Assembly: GCA_025936755.1 (NCBI GenBank)
Contig: JAICSS010000024.1
Span: 1 to 36,651, forward strand
From: Solirubrobacterales bacterium
Lineage (GTDB): Bacteria; Actinomycetota; Thermoleophilia; Solirubrobacterales; 70-9
Length of the DNA stretch: 36,651 nt
Reading direction: 5' to 3'
Part shown: piece by piece, positions 8,116 through 17,117 of the stretch
Position numbering within the stretch: position 1 is the first letter of the stretch
Layout of the letters: each line of letters starts with the position of its first letter
Translations under genes and position numbers: made by a program
Notes under the pieces: model-generated
What the model saw: only the letters and a program-made list of their open reading frames with translations
What the model was told of the DNA's origin: nothing
Database searches by the model: none

Positions 8116-9861
8116 CTAGCCGAAGGTGAAGGCATAGCCCATCGTCCCCGCCTGCGGGATCAGGCGGAGGACGTGGCGACCGACGGCGGGCAGGTCGACG
8201 AGGTCGTAGAGGCGCTGTGAGCGAACGGTGACGGAGCCGCCGTGGACGTCGGTCCCGGCGGCTCCGCCCACCGGCCTGCCGTCGAGCAGGACCTCGATCC
8301 GGCGCGGCCTGCCGTCGACGGTGCCGAGGACCAGGTACACGTGGCGGGCGCCGAAGTTGAGTTCGAGCGAGCCCCCGGCGGCGGTCGCCGACTCCGGCGC
8401 GATCCGCCAGGGCCCGCGGTAGGCGAGGTGGTCGGGGGGCACTTCGGCCGGGGCGCTGAAGTCGTGCAGTCCCGGCCTCAGCAGGCCGTTGACGAAGCCG
8501 GTCGCGCGGGCGGAGCCGAGGTAGCTCTCCGGCGTCGTCACCCCGGCCGCGGGATGGAGGCCGTGAGCGCCGGACATCGAGCTGCCGACTTCGTCGCCGG
8601 CTTCGGCCAGCAGGGCCCGGATCACCTTCTCTTTCTCCCCGTATTCGCCCTCGCCGAAGTGGACGTAGCGGACGCGGCCGCGGGCGTCGATGAAGTACTC
8701 CGCCGGCCAGTACTGGTTGCCGTAGGCGTTCCAGGTCTGCTGTTCGTTGTCCTGGGCGACGGGATAGCGGATGTCGTTGCGCTCGATCGCTTCTTCGACG
8801 TTGGCGGCGTCGCGCTCGAAGGGGAACTCCGGCGTGTGGACGCCGACGATCGTCAGGCCGTCCTTGCGGTAGCGGGCGTCCCAGGCCTTCAGGTAGGGGA
8901 AGGTGCGGATGCAGTTGATGCAGGTGTAGGTCCAGAAGTCGACGAGGACGACGCGGCCGCGCAGCCCGCGCAGGGTCAGCGGCCGGTCGCCCGGGGTGTT
9001 GAACCAGCGCTCGTTGCCGACGAATTCCGGCGCCCGGCCGAGCACCGGCAGGTGGAGCTCTTCGCCCGCGCCTGCGGGCGGGACGCCCGCGGCGGCGAAC
9101 TTGACCCCGTGGCCGGCTCCGCGCAGTTCGGCCAGCGCTTCCTGGGCCGAGGCGCTTTCCTCGAGGCCGCTGCTGGGGTCGACGAGGAAGCTCGGCAGGT
9201 CGCTGGCGATCGCGTTCTGGAAGCGGAGGTCGTAGTTGCCGAGCATCGCCAGGCCGACGACGACCATCACCGCCCCCATCGCCACCTGCAGGGCGACGCC
9301 GCGCCGCGCCAGCGGCGCGATCGCCCGCCGGCCGCCGAGCATCAGCACGTAGAGGACGACGGCCGAGCCGATCCCGTAGCTGAGGGCGACCGCGAGGCGG
9401 CCGGTGTCGAAGGACTGCGAGGCGGAGACGGTGATCACGCCGGCCAGGATCGGCCCGGCGCAGGGGGCGTAGACGAGACCGAGGCTGAGGCCGACGAGGA
9501 TCCCGGACCAGAACCCCTCGGCCCCCGTCCGCGGCCCGCCGCCGCGGCTGACGATGCCGCTGATCCAGCCCTCGAGACGGGCGGCCAGCGGCGGCGCCAT
9601 CAGGGTCAGGCCGAAGCCGATCAGCACCGCGATCGCCACCTTGCGCAGCAGCCCGTCCGGCAGCCCCAGAGCGGCGATCACGTAGACGAGGGCGACGGTG
9701 GCGAAGGTGAAGGAGACCGCCAGCCCGACGACGATCCCCAGCGGCCGCCCCCGCCCCCCGGTCGCCCCGGCCGACAGCGCCACCGGCAGCACCGGCAGCA
9801 CGCAGGGCGAAAGCGCGGTAGCCGCTCCGGCAAGGAACCCGAAGAGAACCAGCAGTGCCAT
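8116..9861 (-). CDS. DipZ-like CcdA-TlpA fusion, thiol-disulfide exchange
   Basis: A 581-residue fusion. Residues 1-210 are a CcdA/DsbD-type membrane domain with about six helices and cysteines in LSPCVLP (C20) and YAPCAGP (C134). Residues about 265-410 are a TlpA/thioredoxin-like domain with active site WTYTCINC (C314/C317). A C-terminal beta-rich domain (about 440-581) with HLAYRGPWRIAPES resembles the carbohydrate-module-like end of mycobacterial DipZ. The protein should carry reducing equivalents across the membrane to extracellular thiols. The ATG at 9861 directly precedes the first membrane helix, whereas the upstream in-frame extension is charged and implausible. It diverges from the ECF sigma gene. 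Confidence 0.9.
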   Translation of the reverse strand: MALLVLFGFLAGAATALSPCVLPVLPVALSAGATGGRGRPLGIVVGLAVSFTFATVALVYVIAALGLPDGLLRKVAIAVLIGFGLTLMAPPLAARLEGWISGIVSRGGGPRTGAEGFWSGILVGLSLGLVYAPCAGPILAGVITVSASQSFDTGRLAVALSYGIGSAVVLYVLMLGGRRAIAPLARRGVALQVAMGAVMVVVGLAMLGNYDLRFQNAIASDLPSFLVDPSSGLEESASAQEALAELRGAGHGVKFAAAGVPPAGAGEELHLPVLGRAPEFVGNERWFNTPGDRPLTLRGLRGRVVLVDFWTYTCINCIRTFPYLKAWDARYRKDGLTIVGVHTPEFPFERDAANVEEAIERNDIRYPVAQDNEQQTWNAYGNQYWPAEYFIDARGRVRYVHFGEGEYGEKEKVIRALLAEAGDEVGSSMSGAHGLHPAAGVTTPESYLGSARATGFVNGLLRPGLHDFSAPAEVPPDHLAYRGPWRIAPESATAAGGSLELNFGARHVYLVLGTVDGRPRRIEVLLDGRPVGGAAGTDVHGGSVTVRSQRLYDLVDLPAVGRHVLRLIPQAGTMGYAFTFG

Positions 9862-9949
9862 CGGGCGGAACGCTAGAGCAGGAAGCTGGCCGGGAGATAA
9901 ATCCGCGCGCGGCCGAGAACCCGATCCGGCCGCACGGACAATTGGGGGT

Positions 9950-10546
9950 ATGGCGCATCCCCCGCCGGACAACGTCGCGATCGCGGCCTCGCTCGACGCG
10001 CCGGCGGAGTTCGCGCCCGTCTTCGACCGGCACTTCGATTTGGTCCACGGCTACATCCGCAGGCGGGTGGGGGAGTCGCTTGCCGACGACCTCGCCTCGC
10101 AGGTGTTCCTCGTCGCCTTCGATCGCCGCGACCGCTACGACCGCTCGCGGGCTAGCGCCCGGCCCTGGCTGCTCGGCATCGCCACGAACCTGATCCACGG
10201 CAAGCGCCGCCAGGAGATGCGCCAGCTGCGCGCGTACGGCCGGGCCGGGGCGGAGACCGCTGTCGAACCGCTGGAAGGGGCGGAGGAGCGGGCCGACGCC
10301 AGGCGCCTGCGGCCGCAGCTTGCCGCCGTGCTTGCGGGGCTCCCCAAGGACGAGGTCGACCCGCTGCTCCTCCTCGCCTGGGCCGAACTCAGCTACGAGG
10401 AGATCGCCGAGGCGCTGGAGCTGCCGGTCGGCACGGTCAAGTCCCGCCTCTCGCGGGCCCGTCGCCGGATACGGGAACAGCTTCGCCTGCCGCGGTCAAG
10501 TGATCGGCAGAACCCGATTCCGAGCTTGGAGGTAGACCATGGATGA
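9950..10546 (+). CDS. ECF-type RNA polymerase sigma factor
   Basis: A 198-residue sigma-70 family ECF factor. Region 2 is FAPVFDRHFDLVHGYIRRRV...LADDLASQVFLVAFDRR, followed by ARPWLLGIATNLIHGKRR. Region 4 is LLLLAWAELSYEEIAEALEL then PVGTVKSRLSRARRRIREQL, a clear helix-turn-helix. The ATG at 9950 follows a GGGGGT run, and sequence upstream lacks sigma similarity. The stop overlaps the start of the next gene by 8 bp, so the two are coupled. The downstream membrane protein may be the anti-sigma or output partner. Confidence 0.9.
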   Translation: MAHPPPDNVAIAASLDAPAEFAPVFDRHFDLVHGYIRRRVGESLADDLASQVFLVAFDRRDRYDRSRASARPWLLGIATNLIHGKRRQEMRQLRAYGRAGAETAVEPLEGAEERADARRLRPQLAAVLAGLPKDEVDPLLLLAWAELSYEEIAEALELPVGTVKSRLSRARRRIREQLRLPRSSDRQNPIPSLEVDHG

Positions 10547-11726
10547 GATCGCCCTGCTTCGCGCGCTCGCCCCCGGGGGGGAGAGTCCCGGCGCCGGCGC
10601 CCGCGTCACCGCGCTGCGCGCGCTCGAGGCGCGGTTCGAGCGCCGCTCGGCGCCGCGGCGGCCGCTGGTCGCGGCCCGGCGCCGCGGCGTTCTCGCCTTG
10701 GCTGGAGCCGCCGCAGCGATGGCCGCGATCGTCGCCGCGGTCCTCCTGATCGGCTCCGGCCCTCGGGCCGAACCGGCCGCCGCCGAGGTCCTGCGGCAGA
10801 CGGCGGCGGTCGCGCGGGCGTCGGGTGCGCCGGCGATGGCGCCGCCCGGCCCCGGCCGGTTCCTCTACCTGAAGACGAAGCTGGTCGAGCTGCAGGGCTG
10901 GCTGCCGGATGGCCCCGGCACGGGCCCGAGGTCCGACCCCAGGTACTTCACCGCCCACATCCCCGGTGCCTATCCGGACGCGGCCGTCGCCCTGGTGCCG
11001 ACCTCGCGGGAGTTCTGGATCAGCCGCGACGGCAGCGCGCACATCCGCGAAGTCCTCGGACACGTCAGCTTCCTCCTGGCCGCCGACCAGCGGCGCTGGG
11101 AAGAGGCGGGCTCGCCGCCCCCGTTCGCCTTCGACCCGAGCGAGCATCACGTCCGCAGCGACAGCTCCGACGATTTGGTCAAGGAAGGCGACGCCTCGCA
11201 AGCCAAGGGCGTCTTCCTCGACTCCGGCGTCTTCCCGGACCTCTCCAACCTCCCGACCAAGCCCGAAGCCCTGCGCCTCACGCTCGAAGGCTCGCGCACC
11301 GGCGGGCTCCCGACCGTCCACACGGCGCCCCCGCCTCCCGCCGATCGCAACTCCGACACGATCGAAAAGCTGACCACCATCCTCACCCGCCCCACCGCGC
11401 CCCCCGCCCTTCGAGCCGCCGCTTTCAACGCCCTGGCCGAAATCCCCGGCATCGTCCTCGACCCTCGCGCCACCGACGTCGCCAACCGCCCCGGCGCCGC
11501 CATCGCCTGGGAACTGGAACCCAACTCCGGCTTCCAGCACCAGCTCATCTTCGACCCCAAGACCTCCAGGGTCCTGGCCGACGCGCAGGTTCTCGCCACC
11601 TCCAGGGCGGCCGACGACTACGGGGTCCCGGCGGGCACGGTCTTCAGGGAGACCGCGTACCTGCGGGCGGGAGTGGTCGACCGCCTCGGGGCAAGCCAGG
11701 CTCGACGAGGGGGCGACCAAAGCTAG
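10539..11726 (+). CDS. CU044_5270-family membrane protein, sigma-linked
   Basis: A 395-residue protein with a cytoplasmic arginine-rich N-terminus, one membrane helix at about residues 49-73 (LALAGAAAAMAAIVAAVLL), and a large extracellular domain. The layout (short inside segment, single helix, long outside domain, gene overlapping an ECF sigma factor) matches CU044_5270-type proteins of actinobacteria. Whether it binds the sigma factor is not shown; no ZAS-type zinc motif is present in the N-terminal segment. The start is supported by an upstream GGAGG (10528-10532). Confidence 0.7.
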   Translation: MDEIALLRALAPGGESPGAGARVTALRALEARFERRSAPRRPLVAARRRGVLALAGAAAAMAAIVAAVLLIGSGPRAEPAAAEVLRQTAAVARASGAPAMAPPGPGRFLYLKTKLVELQGWLPDGPGTGPRSDPRYFTAHIPGAYPDAAVALVPTSREFWISRDGSAHIREVLGHVSFLLAADQRRWEEAGSPPPFAFDPSEHHVRSDSSDDLVKEGDASQAKGVFLDSGVFPDLSNLPTKPEALRLTLEGSRTGGLPTVHTAPPPPADRNSDTIEKLTTILTRPTAPPALRAAAFNALAEIPGIVLDPRATDVANRPGAAIAWELEPNSGFQHQLIFDPKTSRVLADAQVLATSRAADDYGVPAGTVFRETAYLRAGVVDRLGASQARRGGDQS

Positions 11727-11762
11727 CCCCTCGCTGGTGGGCCCTATGAAAGGGGCTCATCC

Positions 11763-13823
11763 GTGTTCTTGAGAAGCTCCTGCCCGGTGCTCCAGCGATC
11801 CCTCCAGATCCGCTCTCCCGCTCTCGGCGCCCTGATCGCGGCGGCCACGGTCCTCTCAGCCTGTCCCGGGACGGCCGCGTCGCCGTTCCCCGGCCCGCAC
11901 CACCGGGCAGGAGCGGCGCAGCCGGGAAGGTGCCTCGGCCGGCCCGCCACGATCGTCGGCCACGGAACCATTCACGGCACCGCCCACGCCGACGTGATCG
12001 TCGGAGGCCCTGGTGAGGACCACATCTTCGGCGGGGGCGGCAACGACCGGATCTGCGCGGGCGGCGGCGACGACGCGATCGAAGGCGGGACCGGCAGCGA
12101 CCGGATCGACTCGGGAGCGGGGGACGACGAAGCGATCGGCGGCAACGGCAGCGACCTCGTGCTGGCCGGCCCCGGGACCGACACCGTCTTCGGCGAACGC
12201 GGCAACGACCGTCTGTACGGCGGGCCGGGGGAGGACGACTACCTCAACTCGGGTCTGGGCGACGACACCGCCGGCGGCGGGCCCGGCAACGGCGACCACG
12301 TGATCGGCGGCGTCGGCAACGACCGCCTCTCCGGCGGCCCGGGCGACGGCGACGCGATCGAGGGCGATCTCGGCGCCGACACGATCGACGGCGGTCGCGG
12401 CGCCCACGACATCGCTTCCTATGCGCTCGCCGGCCAGAGCGCGATCTATCCCGGCGGCATCGGCGTGGACGTCGACCTCGCCGCCGGCACCGGCAGCGGC
12501 GACGGCGAAGACACCTTGAGCGGGATCGAGGACGTGGCCGGCACGCCCTTCGCCGACACGATCGCCGGCGACGCCGGACCGAACGATCTCTACGGCGGGG
12601 GCGGGAGCGACGAACTGATCGGCGCCGGCGCCGCCGACGCGGCGTTCGGCGGCACCGGGCTCGACCTCTGCCGGGGGGCGGCGAGCGCCGAATCGTGCGA
12701 GCTGCGCGGTGGGCGCGCGGACAACGCCGCCGACGAAGCCGCCTTGATCGCGTTCGAAGAACACCCGCCACCGCCGCCGACGTTCGAGGTCGACCTGCCC
12801 GGCGGCCCCGGCGCCGGTGAGCTCACCGGCGCCGTCGCACACGGCGTCGATCTCGTCCAGAAGCAGGGCATCCAGGTGCGCGCCGCCTTCCTCGGCGAAG
12901 CCTGGGTCGTCACCGAGCAGGGGTTGCCGTTGGCGGTCGGCGAAGGCTGCGCGCTGCTCGGCCCGGATACCGCGAGCTGTCCGATCGCGACGACGGCGAC
13001 CGGGCTTCTCCTCGACGGCGGCGAAGGCGCCGACCTGCTCGCGGTCGAGCCCTCGGTCCCCGCCACCGTCTCCGCCCGCCTCGTCGGCGGCAACGGCGCC
13101 GACGTCCTGATCGGGGGCGCCGGGGACGACAGCCTCAACGGCAGCTCCGGGCCGGGCAACGGCGATCGGCTCTACGGAGGGCCGGGCGACGACGCCCTCG
13201 CCGAAGGCTCGGTGCTCGACGGTGGAGGCGGCTCGGACCTGCTGATCGCGGCTCCCTGCGGCGAGACGACCGACGGCGGCCCGGGCATCGACAGCGTCTC
13301 CTTCGCCCGCTCCACCCACGAGGGCGTCGAGGCGACGCTCGGCGGCAGCGCGGGCATCGCCCCGTACGGCGGCTTCCCCGGCGGCTGTCCGACCGAGCAC
13401 GGCGGCCCGCCGCCGAGCCAGATCTCGAGCTCGGTCGAGCGCATCGAGGGCAGCCCCAACGGCGACGTCCTCAGCGGCGACGGCGGACCCAACGTCATCC
13501 TCGGCCGCGGCGGCGGCGATGAGATCCATGGCGCCGGCGGCGACGACTTCCTGGTCGGCGGGCGAGGGAGCGACGCCCTCTATGGCGAAGCCGGGGCGGA
13601 TCGCCTCTACGCCCGCGACGGCCGCCGCGACGAGGCGATCGACTGCGGGTCGGCCGGCCGCGACGGGTCGGCCGGGCGCGACGCCTCCGCCATCCGCGGC
13701 GACGTCGCCATCGCCGATCCGGGCGACCCGCCGGCGTGGGACTGCCGCGAAGCCGGCTCGGGCGTCCGGTCCCCCCACGGGACCGCTGAACTTCCGCCGC
13801 GACCGCCGCGTAGATCGCCATGA
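11763..13823 (+). CDS. secreted RTX-type calcium-binding repeat protein
   Basis: A 686-residue exported protein. The GTG start has AAAGGGG about ten bases upstream. The N-terminus carries a hydrophobic signal segment with a lipobox-like LSAC (C34). Residues about 65-300 and 430-630 contain many GGxGxDxxx nonapeptides (for example GGGGNDRIC, GGVGNDRLSG, GGAGDDSLNG, GGRGSDALYG), which bind calcium and fold as parallel beta-rolls. The central part (about 340-430) lacks repeats. No protease or adhesin catalytic motif is visible, so it is probably a structural or surface protein. Its stop overlaps the ATG of the next gene, which may couple it to the biosynthetic cluster. Confidence 0.85.
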   Translation: MFLRSSCPVLQRSLQIRSPALGALIAAATVLSACPGTAASPFPGPHHRAGAAQPGRCLGRPATIVGHGTIHGTAHADVIVGGPGEDHIFGGGGNDRICAGGGDDAIEGGTGSDRIDSGAGDDEAIGGNGSDLVLAGPGTDTVFGERGNDRLYGGPGEDDYLNSGLGDDTAGGGPGNGDHVIGGVGNDRLSGGPGDGDAIEGDLGADTIDGGRGAHDIASYALAGQSAIYPGGIGVDVDLAAGTGSGDGEDTLSGIEDVAGTPFADTIAGDAGPNDLYGGGGSDELIGAGAADAAFGGTGLDLCRGAASAESCELRGGRADNAADEAALIAFEEHPPPPPTFEVDLPGGPGAGELTGAVAHGVDLVQKQGIQVRAAFLGEAWVVTEQGLPLAVGEGCALLGPDTASCPIATTATGLLLDGGEGADLLAVEPSVPATVSARLVGGNGADVLIGGAGDDSLNGSSGPGNGDRLYGGPGDDALAEGSVLDGGGGSDLLIAAPCGETTDGGPGIDSVSFARSTHEGVEATLGGSAGIAPYGGFPGGCPTEHGGPPPSQISSSVERIEGSPNGDVLSGDGGPNVILGRGGGDEIHGAGGDDFLVGGRGSDALYGEAGADRLYARDGRRDEAIDCGSAGRDGSAGRDASAIRGDVAIADPGDPPAWDCREAGSGVRSPHGTAELPPRPPRRSP

Positions 13824-14833
13824 TGGGAAGGCTCCGAGAAGACGTACCGGCTGTCGGTCCTGACGCGCACGCGTTCTGGCTGCGCTCACCCGGCCGCGGC
13901 GAGATCCGGCCCGCCGCGCTGCGGGACCCGGGACCCGACGAGGTGCTGGTCCGCACCGTCTGCTCCGGCGTCAGCCGGGGCACCGAGACGCTGGTATTCC
14001 GGGGCGCCGTGCCGCCGGACCAGCACGAGGCGATGCGGGCGCCTTTCCAGGAGGGGGACTTCCCCGGCCCCGTCAAGTACGGCTACCTCAGCGTCGGGAC
14101 GGTTGAGCGCGGACCCCCCGGTCTCCGCGGCCGCACGGTCTTCTGCCTCTACCCGCACCAGAGCGCCTACGTCGTGCCCGCCGGCGCGGTGACCGTCGTC
14201 CCCGAGGGCGTGCCCGCGACCCGCGCCGTCCTCGCCGGCACGGTCGAGACCGCGGTCAACGCCCTGTGGGACGCGGCGCCGCTGATCGGCGACCGGGTCG
14301 CCGTGGTCGGCGCCGGGATGGTCGGCTGCTGCGCGGCCCGCCTGCTGAACGCCTTTCCGGCGACGCAGGTCACGCTCGTGGACGTCGACGGCGGTCGGGC
14401 CGAGGTCGCCGCCGCGCTCGGTGTCGACTTCGCGCTGCCCGACGATGCCCACGGCGATCGCGACCTGGTCGTGCACGCCAGTGCCACCTCCGCGGGGCTG
14501 CGGCGATCGCTCGACCTGCTCGCGCCCGAGAGCACCGTCATCGACCTCAGCTGGTACGGCGACGAGGAGGTCCGGCTGCCGCTCGGCGGCGCCTTCCACT
14601 CGGGCCGCCTCGCCATCCGCTCCAGCCAGGTCGGCACGGTCTCGCCGGCCCGCGCCGGGCGCCGCACGGCCGCCGAGCGCATGGCGCTCGCGCTCGAGTT
14701 GCTGCGCGACCCCGCCTTCGACGCCTTGCTCACCGGGCAGTCCCGCTTTCGCGAGCTGCCCGACGTGATGGCCCGGCTCGCCGCCGGGCGCCTGCCGGGG
14801 CTTTGCCAGACCATCACCTACGAGGAGGAGTGA
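13820..14833 (+). CDS. MDR-family (zinc-type alcohol) dehydrogenase
   Basis: A 337-residue medium-chain dehydrogenase/reductase. The N-terminal domain has VCSGVSRGTETLVFRG, typical of a small MDR subgroup. The Rossmann domain has VAVVGAGMVGCCAARLL and the acidic strand end TLVDVDGGRAE, indicating NAD(P) use. Several normal zinc-site residues are not obvious, so zinc-dependence is uncertain. It opens a plus-strand operon with a PTPS-fold protein (3 bp gap), a GT4 glycosyltransferase and a methyltransferase. A redox step on a polyol, sugar or pterin side chain would fit the context but is inferred. Two ATG codons in tandem (13820, 13823) are possible starts. Confidence 0.8.
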   Translation: MMGRLREDVPAVGPDAHAFWLRSPGRGEIRPAALRDPGPDEVLVRTVCSGVSRGTETLVFRGAVPPDQHEAMRAPFQEGDFPGPVKYGYLSVGTVERGPPGLRGRTVFCLYPHQSAYVVPAGAVTVVPEGVPATRAVLAGTVETAVNALWDAAPLIGDRVAVVGAGMVGCCAARLLNAFPATQVTLVDVDGGRAEVAAALGVDFALPDDAHGDRDLVVHASATSAGLRRSLDLLAPESTVIDLSWYGDEEVRLPLGGAFHSGRLAIRSSQVGTVSPARAGRRTAAERMALALELLRDPAFDALLTGQSRFRELPDVMARLAAGRLPGLCQTITYEEE

Positions 14834-14836
14834 CCC

Positions 14837-15235
14837 GTGTTCAGCGTGACGGTCCGCGACCACATGATGATCGCCCACAGCCTGCGCGGCCAGGCTTTCG
14901 GGCCCGCCCAGGGCTTGCACGGCGCCACCTACGTGGTCGACGCCACGTTCCGGCGCCCCGACCTCGACGCCGACGGCGTCGTGATCGACATCGGCCTGGC
15001 GTCCGGGCACCTGCGCGCGGTGCTGGGCGAGCTCACCTACCGCAATCTCGACGACGAGCCCAGCCTGGCGGAGGTGAACACGACGACGGAGGAGCTCGCG
15101 CGGGTGATCGCCGACCGACTCGCCGAGCGCGTGCTCGCCGGCGGCGCGGACGAGGCCGCCCGGGAGGGGGGCGCCATCCTGATCACGCTGCACGAGTCCC
15201 ACATCGCCTGGGCGAGCTACGAACGGCCGTTGTGA
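14837..15235 (+). CDS. PTPS/QueD-fold protein with altered active site
   Basis: A 132-residue protein of the 6-pyruvoyl-tetrahydropterin / 6-carboxytetrahydropterin synthase fold with a GTG start. The core segments are [41 protein letters not shown] and [12 protein letters not shown]. Canonical QueD binds zinc with three histidines (H...HGH) and uses a cysteine just before HGH. Here H14 and H28 remain, the third ligand position is alanine (HGA) and the catalytic cysteine position is alanine or nearby non-cysteine. It is therefore unlikely to make 7-deazaguanine precursors in the usual way. The same HGA form is, as I recall, shared by homologues in similar clusters of other actinobacteria. Its stop overlaps the GTG of the next gene. 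Confidence 0.85.
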   Translation: MFSVTVRDHMMIAHSLRGQAFGPAQGLHGATYVVDATFRRPDLDADGVVIDIGLASGHLRAVLGELTYRNLDDEPSLAEVNTTTEELARVIADRLAERVLAGGADEAAREGGAILITLHESHIAWASYERPL

Positions 15236-16278
15236 GGACCGTGCACTTCGTCGTGCCCGACGGCATCGCCGATCCGGTGCGGCCGAGCGGCGGCAACACC
15301 TACGACCGGCATCTCTCCCGGGAGCTCGGCCCGCACGGCTGGACGGTGCGCGAGCGCGCCGTCGAGGGCTTCTGGGACCGTCCCGACGCGGCGTCGTTCG
15401 CCGCCCTCGAAAGGACCCTGCGGCAGATCCCCGACGACGCCGTCGTGCTGCTCGACGGGCTGATCGCCTCGACCGCGCCGGAGGTCCTGGTGCCGCAGGC
15501 AAGCCGGCTGCGCCTGATCCCGCTCGTGCACATGCCGCTCGGCCACCGCCCGCGCGAGGACGCGGCGCGGGCGCGGGAGGGCGCGGTCCTCGCCGCCGCC
15601 ACCGCCACCGTGACGACGAGCGAGTGGAGCCGCCGCCGGCTGGTGGAGCTCTACGGCCTGCCCGCGGACGGCGTCCGCGTCGCCGAGCCGGGCGTCGAGA
15701 CCGCCGACCCGGCCCGAGGGACCGCGGCCGGCGAAGCGCTGCTCTGCGTCGGCGCGGTCAGCTTCGAGAAGGGCCACGACATCCTGATCGAGGCGCTCGC
15801 CTCGATCTCGGCGCTTTCCTGGCGCTGCACCTGCGTGGGGAGCGCGGGCCGCGACCCGGCGTTCGCAGCGGGGCTCGGCCGGCGCCTGCCCGGCGAGCGG
15901 GTGTCCTTTCCGGGGCCGCGGACCGGAGCCGATCTAAACCGCAGCTACGCCTCCGCGGACCTCCTGGTGGTGGCGTCGCGTGCCGAGACCTACGGCATGG
16001 TCGTGACCGAGGCGCTGGCGCGTGGCCTCCCGGTCGTCGCCGCCGAGGTCGGAGGGGTGGTGGAGGCTCTCGGCGAGGGCGCGGCCGGGACCCGGCCGGG
16101 GTTGCTGGTCGCGCCGGAGGACCCCGCCGCGCTCGCCGGAGCGCTGGCCTCCTGGCTCGGCGACGCCGAGCTGAGGGCGCGCCTGCGTCGGGCCGCCGGC
16201 GAGCGACGCGAGTCGCTCCCCCGCTGGCCGGCCACGGCGGCGGTCGTCGCCGGGGTCCTGGCCGAGGCGTCGCCATGA
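15232..16278 (+). CDS. GT4-family glycosyltransferase
   Basis: A 348-residue GT-B fold glycosyltransferase of family 4. The GTG at 15232 overlaps the preceding TGA and leads directly into [20 protein letters not shown], the glycine-rich acceptor loop. The donor-binding C-terminal domain shows [20 protein letters not shown] and the E-x7-E motif in [20 protein letters not shown]. It is a retaining transferase using a nucleotide sugar. The acceptor is probably the product of the cluster's pterin/pyrimidine enzymes or a lipid intermediate, which is inference. No membrane helix is present. Confidence 0.88.
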   Translation: MRTVHFVVPDGIADPVRPSGGNTYDRHLSRELGPHGWTVRERAVEGFWDRPDAASFAALERTLRQIPDDAVVLLDGLIASTAPEVLVPQASRLRLIPLVHMPLGHRPREDAARAREGAVLAAATATVTTSEWSRRRLVELYGLPADGVRVAEPGVETADPARGTAAGEALLCVGAVSFEKGHDILIEALASISALSWRCTCVGSAGRDPAFAAGLGRRLPGERVSFPGPRTGADLNRSYASADLLVVASRAETYGMVVTEALARGLPVVAAEVGGVVEALGEGAAGTRPGLLVAPEDPAALAGALASWLGDAELRARLRRAAGERRESLPRWPATAAVVAGVLAEASP

Positions 16279-17099
16279 GCGGCGCCGAGCCTGTCCGCGT
16301 CAGCCCCGGATGGCTCGCCCTGCGGGAGCCCGCGGACGCCGAGGCCCGCGCGCGCGACCTCGCCGAGGCCCTCGAGCGAGCGCTTCCGGCGCGCGGCCCC
16401 AGGGTCGTCCACGATCTCGGCTGCGGCGCCGGCGCGATGGGCCGCTGGCTGGCTCCGCTGCTGAGGGGACCGCAGCACTGGGTCCTCCACGACCGCGACG
16501 AGGATCTGCTGGCGCGGGCGGTCGCCGACGCGCCCCTGCCGGCCGCCGGCGGCGCGGCGGTCAGCGTGGAGGCGAGGCGCACGGACATCGCCCGGCTGCA
16601 ATCGGATGACCTCGCGGGGGCGACCCTGATCACCGCCTCGGCGCTGCTGGACCTGCTCACCGGCGAGGAGCTGGACCGGCTGGCCGGCCTCTGCGCGGGA
16701 GCCGGCTGCCCGGTCCTGCTGACCCTCTCGGTCGTCGGTCGCGTCGAGATCGCGCCCGCGGATCCACTGGACCGCCGCGTGGCCGCCGCGTTCGACGCCC
16801 ACCAGCGCCGGCCGGCGAAGCGCGGCAGGCTGCTCGGGCCCGATGCCGTCGAATTCGCCGTCGAGGCCTTCCGCCGACTGGGCGGCGAGGTCATCGTCAG
16901 ACCCAGCCCCTGGCGGCTCGGGCCCGCGCACGCCGCCCTCGCCGCGGAGTGGTTCAGCGGATGGGTGCAGGCCGCCTGCGAGCAGGAGGCCGAGCTGGCC
17001 GGCGAGCGCGAGCCCTACTGCCGCCGGCGACTGGAGCAGGCGAGCGCCGGGAAGCTCGCCGTCGGCGTGGGTCACGCCGACCTCCTCATCCTCCCCTGA
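16275..17099 (+). CDS. class I SAM-dependent methyltransferase
   Basis: A 274-residue methyltransferase. The start is the ATG overlapping the glycosyltransferase stop. Motif I is VVHDLGCGAGAMGRWLAPLL, with the acidic strand-2 end VLHDRDEDLL. The later SALLDLLTGEELDRLAGLC and GHADLLILP complete the fold. The target is unknown, most likely an O- or N-position on the cluster product. It is the last gene of the plus-strand operon and ends 13 bp from the stop of the oppositely directed ribA gene. Confidence 0.82.
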   Translation: MSGAEPVRVSPGWLALREPADAEARARDLAEALERALPARGPRVVHDLGCGAGAMGRWLAPLLRGPQHWVLHDRDEDLLARAVADAPLPAAGGAAVSVEARRTDIARLQSDDLAGATLITASALLDLLTGEELDRLAGLCAGAGCPVLLTLSVVGRVEIAPADPLDRRVAAAFDAHQRRPAKRGRLLGPDAVEFAVEAFRRLGGEVIVRPSPWRLGPAHAALAAEWFSGWVQAACEQEAELAGEREPYCRRRLEQASAGKLAVGVGHADLLILP

Positions 17100-17117
17100 G
17101 GAGGGTCTGACCTCAGG
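17095..17117. terminator. candidate bidirectional terminator between convergent genes
   Basis: CCTGAGG (17095-17101) and CCTCAGG (17111-17117) form a 7-bp perfect inverted repeat with a 9-nt loop. It spans the stop codons of both converging operons. No T-run follows on either strand, so its strength as an intrinsic terminator is doubtful. Confidence 0.4.

Noticed and set aside
11726-11756. GCCCCT ... AGGGGC inverted repeat as a terminator
   Set aside because: The loop is 19 bases, no T-run follows, and the right arm is the Shine-Dalgarno region of the RTX gene. Not strong enough to call.
12000-13650. Possible CRISPR or tandem DNA repeat array
   Set aside because: The periodicity is 27 bp and in frame, and encodes degenerate calcium-binding nonapeptides; there are no conserved repeats with unique spacers.
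11856-13889. 677-codon minus-strand open frame opposite the RTX gene
   Set aside because: Antisense shadow made of Ala/Val/Asp repeats created by the GGxGxD repeats on the other strand.
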